Source: JACMLX01 sp031373905
GTDB taxonomy: Bacteria > Gemmatimonadota > Gemmatimonadetes > Gemmatimonadales > Gemmatimonadaceae
Assembly: GCA_031373905.1 (NCBI GenBank)
Contig: JANMNM010000149.1
Coordinates: 1-64,000, forward strand
Length of the DNA stretch: 64,000 nt
Direction of reading: 5' to 3'
Positions 39,271 through 49,200 of this stretch are shown here, in pieces; position 1 is the stretch's first letter; every line of letters starts with the position of its first letter. The position numbers were made by a program, and so were the translations under genes. The notes under the pieces are model-generated. The model made no database searches. It was not told where the DNA came from and worked only from the letters and a program-made list of their open reading frames with translations.

Positions 39271-39277
39271 TAATATA
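39271..39277. promoter_or_regulatory. A+T-rich promoter core between the secreted protein and prfA
   Basis: TAATATA reads as a -10 hexamer on both strands (TAATAT forward, TATATT reverse) in the most A+T-rich stretch of the window (about 39268-39350). On the minus strand a TG precedes it. It probably drives the secreted protein gene with a leader of roughly 100 bases and could also serve prfA. Confidence 0.4.
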
Positions 39278-39362
39278 CACCGTAACCACGCTTGAGTTCA
39301 GCGCTCCAAACTGTTTGTTTGATTGCACTTATGCCATTGTCTGTCCGGCCGGCCCGCCTTCG

Positions 39363-40427
39363 ATGAGCCTGCGTGATCGCCTCGACGACGCCGTTGCCCG
39401 CGCCGCAGTCGTCGAGCAGGAGCTCCTCGATCCCCGAACGGTGAAGGATGCACGCCTTCTGGCGACGCTCGGCAAGGAGCATCAGCGGCTGCAGGACGTG
39501 GTGAGGCTCGCCGCGGAGCTCCGACAGCTCGAGCGTGAGCTGGAGGACGCCCGGGAGATGGCCGGTGGCGAGGACGCCGATCTCGCCGCCGAGGCGCAGG
39601 CTGAGGCAACGACGATCGAAGCGAGACTGGCTGTGCTTGACGAGCAACTCAAGCCACTGCTCATCCCGCGCGACCCGCTCGACGATCGTCCAGCCATCAT
39701 CGAGATTCGCGCCGGTACCGGTGGTGATGAAGCGGCGCTGTTCGCAGCCGACCTCTGGCGCATGTACGAACGCTACTTCGCGCGGCAGGGGTGGCGCATC
39801 GAAGTGATGTCGATGTCAGACGGCACGCTCGGTGGCATCAAGGAAGTCATCGCGCGGATCGATGGCAGCGGTGCGTTCGGCACCATGCGCTGGGAGTCCG
39901 GCGTGCATCGGGTGCAGCGTGTGCCCGCGACTGAGGCGCAGGGCCGGATCCACACATCCGCGGCGACTGTCGCCGTGCTGCCGGAAGCAGAGGAAGTGGA
40001 CGTCGCCATCGAGGACAAGGATCTGCGCATCGATGTATTCCGTTCCTCGGGGCCTGGTGGCCAGAGCGTGAACACGACCGACTCCGCGGTGCGCATCACG
40101 CACATTCCGAGCGGCATCGTGGTCAGCCAGCAAGACCAGAAGTCACAATTGCAGAACAAGATCAAGGCAATGCAGGTGCTGCGGTCGCGCCTGCTCGACG
40201 CGCGACTCGCGGCGATCGAATCCGCACGCTCGAAAATGCGTTCCGCGCAGGTCGGAACCGGTGACCGGTCAGCGAAGATCCGCACCTACAACTTTCCGCA
40301 GGACCGCATCACGGACCACCGGATCGGTCTGTCACTGCATGGCATGCAATCGGTGCTCGACGGCAACATCGGGGCATTCATCGAGGCGTTGCAGGAAGCC
40401 GAGGTCAAGGAGCGGCTGGGTGGCTGA
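39363..40427 (+). CDS. prfA: peptide chain release factor 1
   Basis: 354 residues from ATG 39363 (frame opens at 39315). RF-1 rather than RF-2 by the stop-codon recognition tripeptide PAT in RVPATEAQGRIHTSAATVAV. The catalytic GGQ is present in SSGPGGQSVNTTDSAVRITH, and the rest (NKIKAMQVLRSRL, KIRTYNFPQDRITDHR) is standard. It terminates translation at UAA and UAG. The GGQ Gln is the substrate of the PrmC methyltransferase encoded next. Confidence 0.97.
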   Translation: MSLRDRLDDAVARAAVVEQELLDPRTVKDARLLATLGKEHQRLQDVVRLAAELRQLERELEDAREMAGGEDADLAAEAQAEATTIEARLAVLDEQLKPLLIPRDPLDDRPAIIEIRAGTGGDEAALFAADLWRMYERYFARQGWRIEVMSMSDGTLGGIKEVIARIDGSGAFGTMRWESGVHRVQRVPATEAQGRIHTSAATVAVLPEAEEVDVAIEDKDLRIDVFRSSGPGGQSVNTTDSAVRITHIPSGIVVSQQDQKSQLQNKIKAMQVLRSRLLDARLAAIESARSKMRSAQVGTGDRSAKIRTYNFPQDRITDHRIGLSLHGMQSVLDGNIGAFIEALQEAEVKERLGG

Positions 40428-41325
40428 AGACGTGCGCCGGGCGGCGCGTCCGGCGACCGTCGGCGAACTTCGCGATCGGCTTGTGGCGCGTTTGGAAGGC
40501 GTTGTCGATGATCCTGCGGGCGAGGCGCGTGAACTGCTCGCCGCTCTCCATGATGCGCCTCGATCGTGGGCCACGCTGCATGCGAATGATCTGGTGGTCG
40601 ACCTGCTCATCGACGCGGCAGAGGACGCGGTCACCCGACGTGCCGCCGGGGCGCCGATGGGGTATGCCACGGGTCGCGCTGCGTTTCGCCACCTCTTTCT
40701 CCATGTAGACGAGCGCGTGCTCATCCCCCGTCCCGAGACGGAGGAACTGGTCTCTCTCGCGTTGCCGTTGATCACGGCACGGAGCATCGTGGTTGACGTG
40801 GGGACCGGGTCCGGAGCGATCGCGTTGGCGCTGGCGCACGAGAGTCCGGCGGCGCGCATCATCGGTACCGACATCTCTGCCGATGCCATTGACGTGGCCG
40901 AGATGAATGCACGCGCGCTCCTGCGCCAGCAGTTCGCGCGGACGGAGTTCCTGCTGGGCAACCTGCTCGAACCGATTGGTGATGCCCATGTGGATCTGGT
41001 GATCTCGAATCCACCGTACATCTCGACGCGCGAGCGCATGGATCTGCCCGCTGCCGTGCGAGACTGGGAGCCCGCGCTCGCGCTCTTCGGCGGCGACGAT
41101 GGCATGGACATCATCCGCGCCCTCGTGTCGCAGGCCGGGCAGCGTCTCACGGAGGGGGGCTATCTGCTGTGCGAGATCGACTCTCGCCGTGCCAACGAGG
41201 CCATGGCCTGTGTCACGGGACCCGGCTGGGACGAGGCACGTGTCGTGGCCGACGCGTTCGGGCGGGACCGGTTTGTGGTGTCGCGGCGCACGGCCGCAGC
41301 CGCCTCTCCCAGGGGCGCGGTGTAG
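40420..41325 (+). CDS. prmC: release factor glutamine methyltransferase
   Basis: 301 residues from GTG 40420, chosen because AAGGAG lies seven bases upstream (40407-40412); it overlaps prfA by eight bases. N-terminal helical substrate-binding domain, then SAM domain with VVDVGTGSGAIALALA and the catalytic NPPY motif (LVISNPPYISTRE). It methylates the Gln of the GGQ loop of RF-1/RF-2; the prfA-prmC pair is conserved across bacteria. Alternative start GTG 40432. Confidence 0.95.
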   Translation: MAEDVRRAARPATVGELRDRLVARLEGVVDDPAGEARELLAALHDAPRSWATLHANDLVVDLLIDAAEDAVTRRAAGAPMGYATGRAAFRHLFLHVDERVLIPRPETEELVSLALPLITARSIVVDVGTGSGAIALALAHESPAARIIGTDISADAIDVAEMNARALLRQQFARTEFLLGNLLEPIGDAHVDLVISNPPYISTRERMDLPAAVRDWEPALALFGGDDGMDIIRALVSQAGQRLTEGGYLLCEIDSRRANEAMACVTGPGWDEARVVADAFGRDRFVVSRRTAAAASPRGAV

Positions 41326-41404
41326 GGCGTCCTGCGAATACGACAAATCAGAGTAACTTCTGAAATGCCGCGGGCCGTCCGGGCCTGCGAAACCCCCTTT
41401 TGCA

Positions 41405-41770
41405 GTGGATCTGGACATGCTCGAGGAGAAAGCCAAGGACCTGGGCCGGCAGATCGGCCAGTCCGCTGAATATCAGGCGCTGAAGCGCTCGAATGACGTG
41501 CTGACCGCAGATAGCGAGGCCAGCGGCGTCTTGCGCCGATTGTCGCAGCTTCGCAGCGAAGCGCAGGAGTTCATCGAGCGCGATGAGCAGCCGCCCGCCG
41601 AGATGGAGCAGGAGCTGGACACGTTGCTGCGGAAGGTCGAGATCAATCCCTCCTATCAGCTGGCCATCGTTGCGCAGACGAACTTCGACAAGCTCATGAT
41701 GCGCGTGAACGAGTGGATCTCGGATGGGATCCGCACCGGTGCCGTCAGCAAGATCATCACGCTGTCATGA
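41405..41770 (+). CDS. YlbF/YmcA-family protein
   Basis: 121 residues, GTG start at 41405 (ATG 41417 possible). All-helical with YlbF features: QIGQSAEYQALKRSNDVLTAD and SEAQEFIE, followed by VEINPSYQLAIVAQTNFDKLM. In Bacillus these proteins form the Y-complex with YaaT and RicF affecting RNase Y activity and competence/biofilm development; the role outside Firmicutes is not established. The stop overlaps tmk by four bases. A TAACTT hexamer about 50 bases upstream may be its -10 element. Confidence 0.85.
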   Translation: MDLDMLEEKAKDLGRQIGQSAEYQALKRSNDVLTADSEASGVLRRLSQLRSEAQEFIERDEQPPAEMEQELDTLLRKVEINPSYQLAIVAQTNFDKLMMRVNEWISDGIRTGAVSKIITLS

Positions 41771-42438
41771 CCGACCCGGTGGCGCGCGGACGCCTGATTG
41801 TGCTCGAGGGAGGCGATGGCGTTGGCAAGACGACACAGCTTCCGCTCGTCGCCGATGCGCTGCGCGCGACCGGGCTGCGCGTTCACACCGTTCGCGAGCC
41901 GGGGCAGACTGACGTGGGCCTGCGTGTCAGGGAGCTGTTGTTGAACCCCGAGGCGATCATCAGTCCGACGACTGAAGTGCTGCTCTTTCTCGCTGCGCGC
42001 GCGCAGGTCGTGTCCCAGATCATCGGACCGGCGCTGGCGACGGGCGACTGGGTCGTCGCGGACCGGTTCTTCGTCTCGACGTACGCGTATCAGATCGCGG
42101 GGCACAGTCTCGATGAGGCACTCGTGCGAGCCGCGAACACGTTGGCGACTGGTGGCCTGGTGCCGGACCTCACGCTGCTGTTGACACTCCCGGGCGATAT
42201 TGCGGCGTCGCGCCGGGCAGGTCGCGGCACGGCCGATCGGCTCGAGCGGTTTGGCGATGCCTTTGATCGCCGCGTCGCGGAGGCCTATTCCGCCGCGGCA
42301 ACCGGCGCGTGGACTGCCCGGCACCCCGAGTGCGGCCAGATCGTCGCCGTTGCGGCAGACGGGTCCGTGGAACAGGTCACGACACGCCTGATGGCGACCT
42401 TGCTGGAACACGTGGGCTTCCCGGCGGTGCTTACATGA
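41767..42438 (+). CDS. tmk: thymidylate kinase
   Basis: 223 residues from ATG 41767. P-loop LEGGDGVGKTTQ, the DR(Y/F) motif in VADRFFVSTYAYQ, and the LID-region sequence ASRRAGRGTADRLERFGDAF. It phosphorylates dTMP to dTDP. The stretch between the P-loop and DR motif (REPGQTDVGLRVRELLL) matches the TMP-binding ExGGT-type loop with GGT replaced by GQT. Coupled to the YlbF-like gene by ATGA. Confidence 0.95.
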   Translation: MTDPVARGRLIVLEGGDGVGKTTQLPLVADALRATGLRVHTVREPGQTDVGLRVRELLLNPEAIISPTTEVLLFLAARAQVVSQIIGPALATGDWVVADRFFVSTYAYQIAGHSLDEALVRAANTLATGGLVPDLTLLLTLPGDIAASRRAGRGTADRLERFGDAFDRRVAEAYSAAATGAWTARHPECGQIVAVAADGSVEQVTTRLMATLLEHVGFPAVLT

Positions 42439-42478
42439 TGAGTTTTGGCAGCGACCGCAGGCGACCCGGGGGAGCGGC

Positions 42479-44119
42479 ATGAACAGAGCGCGCAGTGTGG
42501 CCGTTGCTGTGCTGGTCGGCGTCGCGCTGGGCGTCGGTGGCTGGTTCATGGGCCGGAGCCTGCAGGCCGAGACGCTGCAGGTGGTGAATGGTCGCCGTCT
42601 TTTCGAGGAGGTCATGCAGACCGTCCAGAGCCGATTCGTGGATTCGATCCCCCCCGACTCACTCTGGAAGGAATCCATGCTCGGCTTGGTTGACGAGCTG
42701 CAGGATCCGCACTCCGTCTTTCTTGTCTCCGACCGGCTGAAGCGCTTCCGCGAACAGACCAGCGGCCAGTACGCAGGACTTGGCCTGCGTGTGGATGTGC
42801 GCGACGGATGGATCACGGTCATCGCACCGCTCCCCGGGTCGCCGTCGGAAGCAGCCGGGCTGCAGACCGGTGACAGGGTGATCAAGATCGATGGCGCTGA
42901 TACGAGGGGCCTGACCGGAGAGGAGGCGCTGGTCAAACTGCGCGGCGAGGCTGGCTCGCTGGTCGTGCTGACTGTCGAACGCCTTGGCATTGACGGTGTC
43001 CTCACGTTCCCGCTGCGACGGCAGATGATTCACATCCGCGCGGTGCAGCGCGTCGCGATGCTGCAGTCGAAGGTCGGGTATCTCGATGTCAGCGTGTTCA
43101 GCGATTCGACCGCCGAAGAAGTCTCGGCCGGCGTTGACTCACTGATCAGGATGGGAGTGTCGTCCCTGGTGCTGGACTTGCGCGGAAATCCCGGTGGACT
43201 TGTCGAGCAGGGCGCGGCGGTCGGCGACCTCTTTCTGGATCCGGGACAGGAGATCGTGACACTGCGCGGCCGCACGCCCGAGTCGAACCGCGCATTCCAC
43301 GACAAGCTGCCGCAGAAGTGGCCGACCTTGCCGATCGTCGTGCTGGTTGATCGTGGCAGCGCCAGCGCCGCCGAGATCGTTGCTGGTGCGATGCAGGATC
43401 ATGATCGCGCCGTCGTCGTCGGCAGCAGGACCTATGGCAAGGGGAGCGCGCAGAGCGTGTTTGATGCGGGCAATGCCGGCGCGTTGAAGCTCACGACATC
43501 GCTCTGGTTCACTCCGGTGGGGCGCAGCATCTCGATCCGGCGTCGAGCAGAGGATGCGCGCGTCGCTCGGCGGCGTACCGATGAGGCTGACTCGCTCTCC
43601 AGCGAAGTCGACTCGATGGTCGCCAAGCGTCAGTCGTATCGCACGGACAAGGGCCGCGTCGTTTACGGCGGCGGTGGCATCACGCCCGACGTGCTGGCAC
43701 GCGACAGCACGGCGATCGATCAGGGCGCAGCGCTGCAGTCCGCGCTTGGCAAGGCGGTTCCGCTATTTCGCGATGCGCTGACAGCCCTTGCGCTCCGCCT
43801 GAAATCCGAGGCAGCACTCGCGAGCCCGGACTTCAGCGTGACGCCAGCCATGCGTTCGGCGCTGCTCGCAGGCGTGCGCGAACGTGGGGCCACGTTGCCT
43901 GACGCGGTGTTCGAGGCGAACCGCGAAGTCATCAATCGCCTGATCGGCTACGAGGTCACACGCTACGTGTTTGGCCGCGACGCGGAGTTCACCCGTCGGA
44001 CTGCCGACGATCCCGTGATGCAACGCGCCATGCTCCTGTTGCAGGGCGCCCCCGGCCGCGACGCGCTGCTCGTGCGCGCGAGCGCGGCGCATCCGAGCAA
44101 GGTCAGCGGCCGGTCGTGA
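42479..44119 (+). CDS. S41 family C-terminal processing protease
   Basis: 546 residues; GGGGGAGC precedes the ATG. N-terminal anchor (VAVAVLVGVALGVGGWFMG), a PDZ domain (about 90-185, YAGLGLRVDVRDGWITVIAP), then the S41 protease domain with LVLDLRGNPGGLVEQ and the Ser-Lys dyad S296 (GSASAAEIVAGAM) and K321 (TYGKGSAQ), spaced 25 residues as in Tsp. The C-terminal 150 residues are helical and longer than in short CtpA proteins. Acts in the periplasm. Confidence 0.94.
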   Translation: MNRARSVAVAVLVGVALGVGGWFMGRSLQAETLQVVNGRRLFEEVMQTVQSRFVDSIPPDSLWKESMLGLVDELQDPHSVFLVSDRLKRFREQTSGQYAGLGLRVDVRDGWITVIAPLPGSPSEAAGLQTGDRVIKIDGADTRGLTGEEALVKLRGEAGSLVVLTVERLGIDGVLTFPLRRQMIHIRAVQRVAMLQSKVGYLDVSVFSDSTAEEVSAGVDSLIRMGVSSLVLDLRGNPGGLVEQGAAVGDLFLDPGQEIVTLRGRTPESNRAFHDKLPQKWPTLPIVVLVDRGSASAAEIVAGAMQDHDRAVVVGSRTYGKGSAQSVFDAGNAGALKLTTSLWFTPVGRSISIRRRAEDARVARRRTDEADSLSSEVDSMVAKRQSYRTDKGRVVYGGGGITPDVLARDSTAIDQGAALQSALGKAVPLFRDALTALALRLKSEAALASPDFSVTPAMRSALLAGVRERGATLPDAVFEANREVINRLIGYEVTRYVFGRDAEFTRRTADDPVMQRAMLLLQGAPGRDALLVRASAAHPSKVSGRS

Positions 44120-44994
44120 GTTTCGGAGCAGGCGCGCTCGAGCCGGTGGCGCTGGTCGGAGCCGGAAGGGCCGGTCGCGCGTTGTCAGCAGCGCTCCGGG
44201 CGGCAGGACTGCCCCATGTGCTCGTGGATCGAAATGCCATCTGTGAGCAGCATGGGCCGCCGGTGTTCGCGACGCGCGCCGAAGCGCTGGCACAGGCCCC
44301 GGTGGTGCTCGTTGCGGTGCGCGATGGGCAACTGGATGTGGCGCTGGACGAACTGCGCGCACCGGACGTCCTGCGCCTCGGCGCGGTGGTCCTGCAGGTG
44401 AGCGGCAGTGCGGAGCCAGCCGCGAGGGATCGGATCATCCGGACTGGTGCGCACTACGGCACGTTTCATCCGCTCCTCCCGCTGATCAATCCGGCACTGG
44501 CCTCGTTTCGCCTGCAGGGGTCGGTTATCGGAATCGAAGGCGACCCACCGGCGCTCGCTGCGGCCGGCGCACTGGCGGCCAGACTTGGTGCCACGACGAT
44601 TCTCATTCCGCGCGATGATCGTGCGGCCTACCATGCGGCGGCAGTCATGGCGAGCAACTTCCCCGTCACGTTGGCGGCCCTTGCCGAAGGCTTGCTGTCA
44701 CGGATCGGTGTGGATCCCGTCGCCGCGCATCGCGCCGTCCGGGCGCTGATGGCCGCAAGTGTGGAGAATCTGGCTTCTGCGCCGAGGGCGCTGGATGCGC
44801 TGACGGGTCCGATCGCGCGGGGTGATGTGGCCACGGTCCGCGCGCACGCGACTGCTCTGCACGGGACCCGGCCGTACCACGACGTGTACGAGGTACTTTC
44901 GCGCGCCACGCTGACGTTGATGGGCGACCGCGGCGATGACGCAGACACCGTCAGGGCGCTGCAGACGGCCCTCGACGCGGACGGGCTTCGCTAG
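44116..44994 (+). CDS. Rossmann-fold DUF2520 protein
   Basis: 292 residues, GTG start overlapping the protease stop by four bases. N-terminal NAD(P)-binding fold (VALVGAGRAGRALSAALRAA), then GAHYGTFHPLLP and the all-helical C-terminal DUF2520 domain with AAYHAAAVMASNFPVTLAAL. The family resembles F420/NADP-type and ketopantoate/pyrroline reductases; its reaction is unknown. Often encoded near pantothenate genes, but not here. Confidence 0.85.
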   Translation: MSFGAGALEPVALVGAGRAGRALSAALRAAGLPHVLVDRNAICEQHGPPVFATRAEALAQAPVVLVAVRDGQLDVALDELRAPDVLRLGAVVLQVSGSAEPAARDRIIRTGAHYGTFHPLLPLINPALASFRLQGSVIGIEGDPPALAAAGALAARLGATTILIPRDDRAAYHAAAVMASNFPVTLAALAEGLLSRIGVDPVAAHRAVRALMAASVENLASAPRALDALTGPIARGDVATVRAHATALHGTRPYHDVYEVLSRATLTLMGDRGDDADTVRALQTALDADGLR

Positions 44995-45051
44995 GGCTGT
45001 TCCCTCCGCCGTGACCGGGGGCGAGATTCAACGCATCCGTACGCCATTCCT

Positions 45052-45083
45052 GGCGACGGCCCGCGCTGGCGGGTCGTGTCGCC
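45052..45083 (+). terminator. compound hairpin before the DUF1080 gene
   Basis: Outer arms GGCGAC (45052-45057) and GTCGCC (45078-45083) enclose CCCGC-GCTG-GCGGG. It may end the prfA-to-DUF2520 run or sit in the leader of the next gene, whose ATG is 22 bases on. Confidence 0.4.
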
Positions 45084-45105
45084 GACGCTCACAACGACAC
45101 TCAGA

Positions 45106-46071
45106 ATGCGACGCACCGCTGCCCTCGCCCTGGCGCTTTCTCTGGCAACTGCCGGCGCCACGCACGCTGTCCCGCTCACCGCGCTCAACCACGACGCCGC
45201 GCTGATTCCCGGTGAGGCACTGATCGGGCGCTGGGACCTGACGCTGAAGAACGCGACGGAGACGTATCCATCGTGGATGGAGGTGAAGCTCTCCGGGAAT
45301 CGTGCCCTGGTCGGTTCGTTCGTGTCGCGCGGCGGCAGCGCGCGACCGGTCTCGATCGTCACGATTTCCGGCAGCAACTTCCGGTTTGCCATCCCGCCGC
45401 AATGGGAGCGCGGCGATGGCGACCTGGTGGTGGAAGGCACGCTGGCCGATGGGCGTATCAGCGGCACGGTGACGGAGCCGAACGGCGCGCGGGCGACGTT
45501 CACTGGCGTGCGCGCACCGTCACTCGAGCGCACCGCGCCGGTGGTGTGGGGTGCCCCGATCGCGGTGTTCAACGGCCGTGATCTCGGCGGATGGAAGCCG
45601 TCAGCAGGCACCAACAAATGGCAGGTGATCAACGGCATCCTGACCAACACCGGCTCGGGCGCCAACCTCATCACCGAGCGCACGTTCACTGACTTCAAGC
45701 TGCATGTCGAGTTTCGCGTGCCCAAGGACGGCAATAGCGGGATCTATCTCCGCGGCCGTCACGAGGTCCAGGTGGAGGACAGCAAGGGGATGGAGCCGGC
45801 CAGCACGCATACTGGTGGAGTGTACGGCTTCATCACACCGAACGAGAACGCGGCGGGCGATGCGGGCACGTGGCAGACGTACGACATCACGCTGGTTGGT
45901 CGTCGCATCACAGTGGTGCTGAATGGCAAGACGGTGATCTCGATGCAGAATATTCCGGGCATCACGGGTGGTGCGCTGGACAGCAATGAGGGCGAGCCGG
46001 GTCCGCTGTATCTCCAGGGTGACCACACCGCCGTCGAGTACCGCAAGATCACTCTGACGCCGGCGCGATAG
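45106..46071 (+). CDS. secreted DUF1080 protein (3-keto-glycoside hydrolase-like)
   Basis: 321 residues from ATG 45106 with signal peptide (TAALALALSLATAGATHA). Residues about 45-145 are an extra beta domain (GRWDLTLKNATETYPSWMEV). Residues about 155-320 are DUF1080: FNGRDLGGWKPSAGTNKWQV, VEFRVPKDGNSGIYLRGRHE and TWQTYDITLVGRRITVVLNG. This concanavalin-like domain occurs in 3-keto-glycoside/disaccharide hydrolases working after Gfo/Idh-type oxidation of sugars. Probably periplasmic. Ends before a strong terminator. Confidence 0.85.
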   Translation: MRRTAALALALSLATAGATHAVPLTALNHDAALIPGEALIGRWDLTLKNATETYPSWMEVKLSGNRALVGSFVSRGGSARPVSIVTISGSNFRFAIPPQWERGDGDLVVEGTLADGRISGTVTEPNGARATFTGVRAPSLERTAPVVWGAPIAVFNGRDLGGWKPSAGTNKWQVINGILTNTGSGANLITERTFTDFKLHVEFRVPKDGNSGIYLRGRHEVQVEDSKGMEPASTHTGGVYGFITPNENAAGDAGTWQTYDITLVGRRITVVLNGKTVISMQNIPGITGGALDSNEGEPGPLYLQGDHTAVEYRKITLTPAR

Positions 46072-46092
46072 CGACACATACACGTGCGGCCG

Positions 46093-46115
46093 GTCTCCCG
46101 TGCTCAACGGGAGAC
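46093..46115 (+). terminator. intrinsic-type terminator after the DUF1080 gene
   Basis: Perfect nine-pair hairpin GTCTCCCGT-GCTCA-ACGGGAGAC followed by GGCTTTC, 21 bases after the stop. Confidence 0.65.
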
Positions 46116-46202
46116 GGCTTTCGGCCCGCTCGCGCGAGAAACCATTGGGCGGTCTGGCGTGTCGGAACAGCGATGTTGGTCGCGCTCCCGAGACCATCCG
46201 CC

Positions 46203-49200
46203 ATGCCCTCCCCGATCATCCTCCGGCTGCTGCTGCTCCTCGCGGTGTTGTCCTCCGCGAGCCGGGGACAAGCTGTCACCGACATCATCCGGGGCCGCGT
46301 TACCAACGATTCCTCCAGGGTGGTGCCGGGCGCGACGGTATTCGTCACCCGTGGTCCCGATCGCGCCTTCAAGCAGACGACGACGGACAGCGCCGGGCGC
46401 TACGCGATCACCTTCGAGAACGGCACCGGAGACTATCTCGTGGCGGTGTCGTCGGTCGGGCTGAAGACGGCGCGTCGGCGCGTGCAGCGACAGAACAGCG
46501 AGCGCGAACTCGTCGCGGACTTTTCGCTCGCGACCGATGTCTCCACACTGGCCACGGTCAAGGTCACGGCGGACAAGCCGGTGCGCGCGAGCAACGCTGC
46601 CAGTCCGTACACCGCTGAGACAGGCGCGTCGGAGAAATGGGCGGATGGAGTGAGTGGACAGCTCTCGCCATCGATGCTTGGCAATCTGGCCGCGATCGCG
46701 GGCAATACTCCCGGTGTGACGCAAGGTGTGAGCGGCCCGTCGATCCTTGGTTCTGGTTCGGAGTCCAACCTGACGACGCTCAACGGGCTCGCGCTTCCAG
46801 GGGGAACACTTCCCCGTGCGGCGCGCACCGACACACGCGTGACAGGCGCCACGTTCGACCCGGTCCGTGGCGGATTCTCCGGGGCCAACACTGACATCCG
46901 CCTTGCGCAAGGTGATCGCAACTATCAGCAGCGCAGCGCATTCCTCACGCTCGACGCCCCGTCGCTGCAGGTCACTGACGCGATCGGCCAGTCCCTCGGC
47001 GCCCGGTACGGCGCGTTGCGCGCGAGCGTCGGCGCCGACGGCGAGCTGATTCGTCAGGCGCTGACGTACAACATCGCGCTCGACGTGTCGCAACGCGTAT
47101 CGGATCCCGCCACCCTCTTCTCAGGGGATGCACGCGCGCTGCAGACTGCAGGCGTATCCGGCGATTCGGTGTCACTGCTGCGGTCCACGGCCCTCCGGCT
47201 CGGTATTCCCGTTGCCGGCGTCGGCATTCCGTCGAATCGCGAGGAAACCTCGCTCACGTGGCTGGCCCGGTTCGACGACATTCGCGACAGTCTCAATTCC
47301 AGGCAGGTCACGACGTATCTGAGCCTCAACAAGGCGGGTGCGAGGGGATTTGCGCCGCTCAGTGCAACCTCCACCGCGGGCGTCACCACCGAGCGAGGGA
47401 TCGGTGCGCAGTTCCAGATGTCGAACTTCATCGGCGACGGTCGTCGTATTCTCAACCAGACGCGTGCCGGCGTGAGTCAGACGCGCAACGTGGGGAACCC
47501 CTATCTCGATCTCCCCGGTGCGAGTGTGCTCGTGAGATCCACCGGTTCGGCCGGTGAGGGCATCGTCCCGCTCTCGATTGGTGGCAGCTCGTTCTTCGAT
47601 CGAACCGAATCCCGCTGGACGGGTGAGGCGAGCAATCTCACGGTGTGGAATGCGCGCGGACGCCGTCACACGTTCAAGGCATTCGGGTGGACGCGTTTCG
47701 ACGCGCTGGCTGCCGATGGAGGCGCGGACCTGCGTGGCCGCTTCGGATACAACTCGATCGCTGATCTTTCGGCAAACCGGCCAGCGACCTTCGCACGCAC
47801 ACTCACTCAACCGTCGCGCGATGGCACAGTCTGGAATTCAGCTGTTGCCATGGCCCATCAGTGGAATCCGAAGCGAAACGTGAGCCTCTTGTACGGCGCT
47901 CGCCTCGAGGCCAACGGTTTCACGTCATCACCGGCGCGGAACACCGCGCTCGAAACCGCGCTCGGCGTTGGCAGCGGCGTGGCGCCGACCACGCTGCACG
48001 TGAGCCCAAGACTCGGGTTCTCGTACACCTACAGCAAGAACAAGGAAAACGGCGGCGGCGTGTCGATGAACCAGTCAGGCACGTTCTACCGGTCGCTCAC
48101 CGGCACGCTGCGTGGCGGTATCGGTGAATTCCGGGATCTGCTGCGGCCGGATCTCCTCGCCGATGCGTCGTCGCGCACCGGGCTTGCAGGAAGCACACAG
48201 TCAGTGTCGTGTACCGGCGCAGCCGTGCCGACGCCTGACTGGTCCGGCTTCCTGCAGGATGCCAATACCGTCCCGCGATCGTGCGTGGATGGGGGTGGAG
48301 TGCTCACGGACGACGCGCCTCCGGTAACGCTGATCAGTCGCAGCCATCAGGTACCGCGCTCGTGGCGCGCATCGCTCGACTGGGCCACGAGCGTCGGGTG
48401 GCTGCAGGTGCGCGTCAGCAATCTTGCGTCATGGGATCTGTCGCAGGCGTCCGTGCGCGATGAGAATTTCGCCGGCGTGCAGCGCCTCGCCCTCTCCGCG
48501 GAAGCTGGGCGCCCTGTCTACGTCTCGGGCGCCAGCATTGACCCGGCCACCGGTGCTGTGTCATCAACCGAGTCGCGGCGTTCGGCGGCGTTCGGTCGTG
48601 TGGGAGTACTTGGCAGTGAGCTGCGCGGCTATGGCGCGCAGAGCACGCTCATCCTGGCGCCGGATCCGTTCAGGCTGCGCAACGCACCGCTCAGTCTCTA
48701 CGCACAGGTCAGCTACACGGTGCAGTCGTCGAGGCGCCAGTTCATCGGCTTCGACGGCACCACGGCCGGCGATCCCCGACTGCGCGAGTGGGCGCCGAGC
48801 ACCAACGATGCGCGGCAGATCATCACCGCACAGGGCGCGTTCACTGTTCCGAAATTCGGCACGGTGACGATGTTTGCCCGGGCGCAGTCCGGGCTGCCGT
48901 TCACCCCGGTGGTACAGGGTGACATCAATGGTGACGGGCGCAGTGGTGACCGCGCGTTCGTGCCGTCGGCGACCGTGCCGTTCGACGCCTCGCTTGCGAC
49001 GCAACTGCTCGCCCTGCAGCAGAACGGAACGGCCTGGGCCAGGCGGTGCATTCAGACCTTCGCGGGACGGATCGCCGAGCGAAACGGGTGTCGCGGTCCG
49101 TGGACGGCAACGATGAACCTGCAGTTCCGGCCGCAGTTGCCCAAACGGTTCGAGCGGCTGACCGCCAGCGTGTTCGTCGAGAACGTCCTCGCCGGTGTCG

